A stretch of 64,000 bases of DNA from the NCBI GenBank assembly GCA_020466095.1, contig CM035808.1:47842663-47906662 (forward strand). The letters are read 5' to 3'. This document shows positions 56,650 to 64,000 of the stretch, piece after piece. Under the pieces are notes generated by a model. That model saw only the letters and a program-made list of their open reading frames with translations, searched no databases and was not told where the DNA came from. Both the position numbers and the translations under genes were made by a program. Source of the stretch: Chlorops oryzae (Eukaryota; Arthropoda; Insecta; Diptera; Chloropidae). Each line of letters begins with the position of its first letter. The first letter of the stretch is position 1.

Positions 56650-56688
56650 TTTAAAAGGCGCAAACAACAAATGAGAGACCATCATTTG
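56650..56688 (+). promoter_or_regulatory. probable core promoter of the YLPP gene
   Basis: A TATA-like TTTAAAAG at 56650-56657 lies about 30 bp before an initiator-like TCATTTG (56682-56688). That spacing would start transcription about 50 bp before the proposed ATG. Confidence 0.45.
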
Positions 56689-56732
56689 AAGTCAAATTTA
56701 CACATTGCTTTGGAGTTGCGGAACAGCATAAA

Positions 56733-57241
56733 ATGGTTAATTCATATTCTTGAAAATATTGCATTAATTTTTTAAATAAATCTTTGTCATTTTTCTGGAG
56801 AGCTTCATCACAATAATCATTGCCGTTGCACTCGGACAAGCAGCGGCTGATGTCTCACATTTAAGCAGCTCGTATTTAGCTCCTTCACAAGCTAAACCAC
56901 AATATTTGCCCCCATCACCACCGCAACCGCAATATTTGGCTCCATCACAACCGCAACCGCAAAATATACCACCATCTCCTCCTAGACAAGAATACCTGCC
57001 ACCAGCACCTCAACAACAGTATTTACCACCTTATTCGCCGCAGCAAATATATCTTCCACCACAGCCGCAATATATTCCACCCGCTGCCCCCCAACAAACC
57101 TATTTGCCATCGCAACAGCATTATGAGGCCCCTCAATCAACTCAATGCTTGCCTCCAACTTTCTCGGCTCCTCCAGCGCACGAGCTCACCGAAAATGGAT
57201 ATCGCTATCGATCAGTGAGAAGACACCGGTTCAGTCATTGA
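56733..57241 (+). CDS. secreted YLPP-repeat, cuticle-type protein
   Basis: Proposed structure: exon 1 contributes only the ATG (56733-56735), a 65-bp intron (GT at 56736, AG at 56799-56800) follows, and exon 2 is 56801-57241, 147 residues in all. This gives a signal peptide with hydrophobic core ITIIIAVAL and likely cleavage after QAAA. The mature protein starts DVSHLSSSYLAPS and has eight or so YLPP/YLAPS/NIPPS-like units in Pro/Gln-rich sequence, then ends in the conserved-looking ENGYRYRSVRRHR. Insects have families of secreted proteins with this combination of YLP motifs and a C-terminal GYRYR-basic tail, generally thought to be cuticle- or epithelium-associated. The first exon is inferred, while exon 2 is firm. 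An AATAAA follows at 57335. Probably nested in a convertase intron. Confidence 0.72.
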
Positions 57242-57334
57242 ACGCCGTCAAATGAACGCCAATGTTAAAGTTATGTTTCAAGGATTTGAATTCGCCTTAA
57301 AGTATTATTTTTTATAAGAATTAAATTAAAATTA

Positions 57335-57340
57335 AATAAA
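57335..57340 (+). terminator. polyadenylation signal
   Basis: AATAAA 94 bp after the stop codon of the YLPP gene, followed by T-rich sequence. Confidence 0.6.
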
Positions 57341-60019
57341 AATTCTTTCTCTAATTAAAAATTATAAGAAAACATAAATTATTCTCTATACGTTGTTATC
57401 TTGTCCTTTTCTTCGAATCATTCTCTCCATTCATAAAACTTCTAGCTTGAAGACGCAATATCGGTCACCACAAAAGACGCATATCCTTTTATCAGTTTTT
57501 ATAAATGAAAATTTTTATTCGTGGTAAGCTTGCGTTGCACAAAAGCATACAAAGCCCCCGAAAAAAACGTAGAGAGAATTTAAAAATAAAATGCAGCAAA
57601 ATAAACGAAATTCTGATGTGTAATTTGTAAAGAGCACGCACTCAGACTCCAATAAAATTGAAAGATAAAATATAAGATGAATAAATAAAAAGGATACAAC
57701 AGGAAGACTTGAGGGCTATAGAAACGGATCAGCCACCAAATCCGAAAGCACTTCTGTCGAAAAAAAGGGAAGGGAAGAAACGGAATATCGAAATCAATTT
57801 GCATGCAAACGCAAGACGAAGACGAAAACGAAAACGAAAAGGGGGACCAAGATGGAAAGGAAGCCAACGAGAATGGCAACGAAATTTGTTTTATTCTCTC
57901 AAAATGGACAGTATAAAATGGAAACGTGCATAAAGGAGTAGTTTGCAAATGGATTGATAGCCAACGTGAAGCATAAAAAGAATAAAGAGAAGAAGAAGAA
58001 GAAATAGAGGCATACATAATAGCACTGTGGTGCTCTGCGGTGACTCTGATGCTGATGGTGATAGTAATGGTGGGTCAAGATAAGATTCTGCCAACTCAAA
58101 ATGATTAATGTACGAGGATAAGGATAATTGCATATAATGCATAAATCAAATATTTTACGAACTTTTCTTGCCTCGTTGATGGCAGAAAATAAAAAGGCAT
58201 AAGGTTCCACACTGTACATACCACATATTTGAGAGACGAATAACCGTATGTGCGTCATGATAAAAGCAGAAGGATACGAAATGCGCTGTAAAAGGACCTC
58301 AATGAATTCGCTTAAATCATTCAACCAAAAAACAAACAAATGAATTACTTTTTGAACTACTAACTTAATTTTATAAATGTCCTCCGATGTGATACGACCT
58401 CAATTTATTAAATTATGTTTTAAAATTGTCCTACGGTACTTCATATTAAGTGCATTACTTTGATTTTAATCCGTTTTTCTGATTCATAAAGCGTCTAATG
58501 GAATAAAAATGCAAATCTTTTTAAAAGCTCTTCCCGACCGACAGCGTTTCGCAATATCGAAAAATATATTTAAAAATGTGCTTTTTTGTTGAATTTTCCT
58601 TTTTTCGACTTTACTTTTGCATTCGCTACTTTTTCTAACTTTTCAATTTTTTTATTTTTGACTCTTCTGCTTCTGGACTTCTCCAAGCAAGACATATGCG
58701 AGCTCTCCGCGAGCACAATATGCACTCTTGTGGCAGCTTTTCTACTTAGTGTTTTGCACCCATCAAAAGCAAGGAAAAAACCCTTTCGAATTGCATATCC
58801 ACCCAATCTGGGACATGCAAAGATATTTATGATTCTAATGCACTTTTCAACTAAGTTTCACGTCACAGCACGGAAAAACTATAGCCGTCACAAAAAAAAA
58901 AAAAAGCAGCAAGATGGGAAAAAATAAAAACAGCTTGTGACTGCAGCGATCGTGTAACCTGCAACGTATGCCACTCTAATGCATGCAATTCTTCATTCTT
59001 TCAATTTCCCTATTGTTATTATAATAATGGCAGCCACACATGCACCAAAGAAAAAAGCGACCGAGTGCCGCACATATCACACCGAGTAAGCATCATATTC
59101 GCACTTCCGTTTCATAAAGCGGAAATGACAATACCGCTGGCAATAGAACTTGTTGTGCGTGTCCTTCTTTGCATATGCACATATATGTATGTATGCGCTA
59201 CAAACACATAAGCATAGAAAAGAGAAAACAGAATACGGGATATGGAAAAAATAGACAAAGAAAACAGCAATGGGAAAATACAGAAAATATTGTGTCTTTC
59301 AAAATTTTTGCAAGCAAGATGACAGCACTCAGAAAATGCAGTGCTCTTCTGTGCACGCGTTCCAACGAAATGTCAAAGAAGATGGCAACCAGCTGAAACC
59401 GGACAAGGTTTACGTGGAAATGATGTAGCTTACATTCATTGCATTCGTCAAAAGGGCTTTTTTTTTTTTGCAGAATCTTATTTTATGAATTCTCTGTAGC
59501 ATACCTCTAAGGGGAATATTCGAGGAAACTGTCCTGCAGTTGAGAGGATTTAAAACTAAGGGAAGGAGTGCATCGGTGTTAATCGGTGATTGACTATACC
59601 CAAAAATCCTTCGATGGCAATTCATAACAGACAGTAGAACCCGCTTTACCTCGACGTGCAGACAATAATCCAACCAGAAAAATAGGTCGAAAAAAAGGTT
59701 CAAACCTTTGAAGCCCCAATCTAAAAAAAAAAGAAATATCACGTCTTTTCGTCATTGATTCATTAAAACTGTCAAATAGAAGTCGGTTGACATAAAAAGG
59801 TATTTTTTCTTTAAAATTGGGGATTTGAGAAGGCAATTTGACCAAAAATAAGTCTAAAAACAGTCAACAGCGAGTGACAATTACGAAACTTTCACATACC
59901 TGAATTGGGCTTATAAATTAAACGAATTGAAGTTGACAAAAACAGATGGAGATATATGGGCCAAAATTCTTTTTAATGCCTAAATTTTTCTCTCTGTCAA
60001 TGGAATTCAGTTTTCATGA
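57341..60019. other. unique sequence
   Basis: No supported gene. ORFs are short, Phe/Ser-rich or Arg/Lys-rich, and overlap low-complexity sequence. Confidence 0.45.
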
Positions 60020-60712
60020 AGGGTTTCTTTATGAAACCCGCCCCTTTTCTACGCCCACTTTTCCACTTTTTTTTGCAATTCTAATCGGAGGCTTAAATAT
60101 ACACTCGAATTCTAAGCTTCATGAAATATTTCGAAAAAGTCCGATATTGAGGCAGTTTTGGGATTTTTATGACAGACCCCAGTACTGCAGGTACCCTTAA
60201 TAAAAGACCGATCAAGAAAATTTTGCGGAAGGATGTTTATGGCTAAAAAGGAAGCATAAGTGCCAAATTTCGTTCAAATCCCATTTGAATTTCGGGTGTA
60301 GGAGACAATATTCGAAAAACGCCATTCTGTCACGCCCACTTTTCCAATTTTTTTAAATCCTATTACTTGCCTTTAAATATGTTCAAATATTAAACTTAAT
60401 CAAAATATCTTGGAAAACTTTGGTCTTAGAGCTTTTTTTGTGATTTTCGTAACAGACCCTAGTACTGGAGGTACCCCTAAAAATGGTCCGATCGGGTCCA
60501 TTCTCGAACTTGTTCTTACTCATGAGCACGCATACCAACTTTTGTCAAGATAGCTCAACTCCTTCGATAAGAAAACTGTATACAGACAGACAGACGGACA
60601 GACAGACGGGCATGGCTTAATCGAATCTCTTGGTAACGCTATTCGCTTTGTATGTATTATATATTTTTGTGTGGTCTATTTCTCCCTCGGCACAAAGTGT
60701 GTCGGGTACAAT
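60020..60712 (-). mobile_element. DINE-1-like element, distal end missing
   Basis: Two CCCACTTTTCCA blocks, GGTACCCCTAAAAATGG, a CAGACAGACGGACAGACAG tract and the end GTGTGTCGGGTA. It lacks the AAGGGTGTTATAG end. It matches 25060-26360 closely, apart from that copy's nested MITE. Confidence 0.72.
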
Positions 60713-61343
60713 GAAATGATATGAAACAGTTATGAGCCATCAATTTGAGAATTAAGTCAATCTTGAATCAATATTATATCGAAAAGACACGTTTGACTTC
60801 GGAGAAATATATTTAATATCAAGGAGTTTAACTGTGAAACATTTCGACAAATATTTCCCAAGCCTTAATGGTTTCTGGGAACGATCATTAATTTTAATTC
60901 AAAATTAACTCTTTTGCGTTAAGTACTTAGTCGGCGAGTAATTTGAAAATAATCAGAATGGCTGCAGTGTCTCGCCACGTGAAGCCTCTATTTGCTTTCG
61001 CTTTGTGGCAAAAAATTTCTCCATCGGATACTGAATTTGCATTATCATTTATTAAGTAAGCCAATTTCGGAAGCATTTAATTAATTTGAAAAATTTATTC
61101 GCAGTTGGAGCGACTTCAATTAAAATTCGCATTAAGCTCACATATGATACTCTTTTTATTAAAAAAAATTATTAAAAATCGTTGAGACATGCGACACCTT
61201 TTTTTATGAAGCTCATTTTTAAATAAATATTTTCTGTTCACTTAATTGGTTTATTAAGTTTAAAGGGCGAATTAATTGTATGCACGCACACGTAACTCCA
61301 ATCATTTTTTATGTGCGTATTAACACACCATTAGGGCTTATGT
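60713..61343. other. unique A/T-rich sequence
   Basis: No supported gene or element. Confidence 0.4.
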
Positions 61344-61351
61344 GTATGTAC

Positions 61352-63427
61352 TAGTGATGTAACGAATATTCGCATTCGCATTCGCATTCGCGAATATTCG
61401 CATGTTTTTTCACATTCGCATTCGCATTCGCAAAATGTTGCGAATATTTTGCGAATATATAATTAGCAGAAAATTGACCAAAAATGTAAACTTTAAGGGG
61501 GTCTTCTCATTGAGCAACTTTTTTTCGACTTTTTTTTTTGCATTTATTAATAGCTTGGGTAGTTGTGAATATGCCCCTAAAAGGATTTTTTGAAATTCGA
61601 AATAGTTTAGAGGATATAGCCTTCTTTGTCGAGCAAGATCTGCGCTAAAACGAGTAATTTTTGCGTTGCTTCAAACTTTAAACGCGTTTATCTCGAAACT
61701 ACGTTTTTCGAACTGGCGGCCATGATATCTCCAGTTCAACTAAACCGATTTTCATGAAACAAAGTGGAATCGACGCAGAATTGTCATTATTCTCGGGTAA
61801 ACCTCGACAATAATTTAAAAAATTTTTTTACAATTTTTTTTTTACACTAAACTACAAAAAAAAGCCCGAAATTGAAATTTTTTTTTGGAATGGCCGCCAT
61901 TTTGTCAAAAAAAATCACAAAATTAAGCTTGAGGTTCACCCGAGAATTATATCTATACTAATTATAACCCCGTTTTTTTCCCATTTCTGACGCTCCGGAG
62001 ACCCGGAATCGTGGCCGCCGTGACGGTACCTTTTTTTTAAAACTTTGAAGTCTCATTACTTTTTAACAACGTATCGAGAAAAAATTTTTTTTATTTTTTT
62101 TAACCTTTTTAATCAATAAAAAAAATTTTTTTAATTTTCTTTTTTTAAAAATAAAGAATTTTTTTAAAAAGGGCCAAAAAATTTTTTAAAATTTTAAAAA
62201 CCCCCTTTAATTGATTTTTAAAATTTTAAATTTTAAAACTTTTTTTTTAGGAATTTAAAGAATTTTTTATTGCTTACCTTAAAAAGAATTATTTTGCCTT
62301 TTAAAAAAAATTTTTTAGTAAAAAATTAAGAAAGCCCCAATGTTTTTAAAAAAATTTTCTTTTTTAAATTTAAAATTATAAAATATTGCATTAAAAAAAT
62401 TTTTTCCTTATAAGGTATTTAAAAAGGAATATTTAATAATTATATTGGAAATTTTTCCTTGGTTCCTTAACAAAATATAAAACCCCAAAAAACATTCCTC
62501 TGTTAAACTTATAAAAAATTTAATTTTATTAAATATATCTTATTCTCTTGCTTAATTTTTTTTTTAAGATTTTTTATGAAACTCAAAACATAAAACAAAA
62601 AATACACACTCCTCTTAAACTTATTTTTAACAAATTAACATTAGAAACTTCTAAAACAAATTAAAAAAAAAAAAAAATCAATAGTTGAACTTTAATAAAG
62701 GAATATTAAATTTTAAAAATAAGAGTTTTGAGGCCTTTTCTCCTTCGAGTCTGTTACGATGTGGTGTATAAATAAGTCCAGCGCCACTAAAAATTCGCTC
62801 GCTGGGAACACTAGTTGGTGGGGTTCATAAATAGTGTCTTGCTATAGGAAAAAGAACCCCATACTTCTGAAATTGGTAGCTATTCCGTCAATTTCAGCTC
62901 CTTTATGCTACTTCTAGCTTTTATTTTTTAGCTAGTTTCAGCATTTTTTGTTTATTTTCGGCTATTTTTAGTAGCCGCTTTGCTCTCACACACACACTTG
63001 CATTTTAAATTTTGCCGATCCCTGAATTAAACGCATTTGGAATGCCTTTAAGTTCCTTCACATAAATTTTCATACAAGAACGACCGTCTGAGGGCTGCTA
63101 AATGAAAAACGACAATAACATAGGGTATTGCGCAGGGGCGTTATGCTTGCACGAAATCGTCGGATTAGTTTTGTTGTTGTCATGTGACTGTTTTTTTTTT
63201 AACACTTTGAAATTTAACATCGAAATGTGTAATATCTTTTACTTATGAATGAATTATTTTTTTCCAAAGTTGGTGCGCTATATAAATAAATGAATTGATT
63301 TGGTGATGTGTGCCAAATTTGAGATATAGATTCAAAAACTGAATATTCGCATTCGCATTCGCGAATATGAGTAGGCATTCGCATTCGCATTCGCGAATGC
63401 TAAAATTTGACATTCGTAACATCACTA
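61352..63427 (-). mobile_element. hAT element with transposase remnant
   Basis: Ends TAGTGATGTAACGAAT and ATTCGTAACATCACTA, flanked by a perfect 8-bp duplication GTATGTAC (61344-61351 and 63428-63435). Both ends carry tandem GCATTC/GCGAAT words. The inside keeps a minus-strand fragment of the transposase C-terminus (62727-62822), so this was an autonomous copy that lost most of its gene. Other parts (61500-62030) may be later insertions. An A/T homopolymer mosaic fills 62040-62700. Confidence 0.85.
62727..62822 (-). pseudogene. hAT transposase dimerisation-domain remnant
   Basis: The minus strand encodes VPSERIFSGAGLIYTPHRNR, a close match to the conserved C-terminal block of hAT transposases (the hATC dimerisation domain). 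About 32 codons are readable. The catalytic part is gone or buried in degraded sequence. Confidence 0.8.
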
Positions 63428-63435
63428 GTATGTAC

Positions 63436-64000
63436 GTAAATCCATTTAACGAATTTATGTGAAAATTTATTTAAATAGGAGAGCGGTGTGCTATTTGTAA
63501 CAGGGGTAAGAAGTAAAAAGCATTTTTAGCTTTAGAATATTCGTTGAATTTCTAACCTAATTTGCTAACCAACACCTATGCTATCATATAAGCGCGATCA
63601 ATATCCCGTCGGGCAGCGCAGGAAGCGGTAATGGACTTTTTTTGCTTTTAAGAAATTGATTATCGTGGATTTTAAAACATTTAGCAGTTGTTGATTTATA
63701 TAAATAAACCAAGCGTTTGTCAAGCTTAATAATATTGTATATATGTCAGGGACGTAGCCAAGGGGGGTGATTTTGGGTGTTACCCCACCCGGATTTCGAA
63801 AAAATTCCGTTTCAAAATTTTGAGCACCATTGCATCATTTAAATGTTACTCAAAAAAAAAAAATATTCGTATTATTTTTTGAATAATTCGAATTTTTTCA
63901 TTAATCACAAATAATCCCGATTATTTTTGAATTATTTCGTAATCGTAAACTTTTTATGTGCAGTTGTGTATGCAGATAATCAAATACAGGCACGGCAGAA
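63436..64000. other. unique sequence to the window end
   Basis: No supported gene. Short A homopolymer near 63850. Confidence 0.4.

Noticed and set aside
63014..63024. End of the hAT foldback family (GCCGATCCCTG)
   Set aside because: Only an 11-bp match inside another hAT element, with no partner end or arm sequence.
1..64000. CRISPR arrays, prokaryotic operons, riboswitches
   Set aside because: The sequence is clearly eukaryotic (introns, LINEs, LTR elements); no regularly spaced repeats with unique spacers were seen.

Overview
The window looks like non-coding, transposon-rich DNA from a higher fly. That is inferred from A/T-rich sequence, short insect-type introns, many repeats resembling Drosophila DINE-1/INE-1, a Jockey-type LINE and a Ty3/gypsy element primed by tRNA-Ser. 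A tephritid-like fly is my best guess, but nothing here fixes the species. Very little host protein is encoded. The clearest host pieces are one 275-bp exon of furin-like cysteine-rich repeats (13514-13788, + strand, probably Fur2, a proprotein convertase) and a small secreted YLPP-repeat protein gene (56733-57241, + strand). Much of the window may therefore be introns of the large convertase gene, with the small gene nested inside. A possible 83-aa gene (10381-10632) behind an RFX X-box match and a minus-strand membrane ORF (52620-52901) are weaker candidates.

Region by region. 0.1-6.4 kb: two copies of a TIR element carrying two tRNA-like modules, a tRNA-derived SINE, and two PIF/Harbinger-like MITEs, one nested in a DINE fragment. 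6.4-13.5 kb: mostly unique sequence and microsatellites. 13.5-16.6 kb: the furin-like exon, then a DINE-like repeat split by a 1.47-kb hAT-type foldback element that itself holds two tRNA-like modules. 17.8 kb: a 100-N assembly gap. 18.0-22.5 kb: a nearly full-length Jockey-clade LINE with target-site duplications and one frameshift. 24.9-26.4 kb: a DINE with a nested MITE. 28.3-29.0 kb: a 5'-truncated LINE reverse transcriptase. 33.3-44.0 kb: a 10.7-kb Ty3/gypsy retrotransposon with LTRs identical as read, carrying a foreign solo LTR between gag and protease, a frame change between protease and reverse transcriptase, and a short env-like remnant. 46.6-48.5 kb: two SINEs inside a hAT-like repeat, then a disabled mariner. 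49-52.5 kb: DINE pieces. 54.5 kb: a Mutator-like foldback MITE. 56.7-57.3 kb: the YLPP gene. 60-63.4 kb: a DINE and a 2.1-kb hAT element retaining the end of its transposase.

No pathway, operon or CRISPR is present. The most unusual theme is the repeated pairing of tRNA-like (box A/box B) modules in otherwise unrelated elements, at 131-912, 5444-6351 and 14031-15501, next to true tRNA-derived SINEs at 960-1163, 46835-46934 and 47233-47472. Boundaries of several elements could be fixed from flanking duplications visible in the sequence. All family names rest on motifs read by eye, not on database searches.
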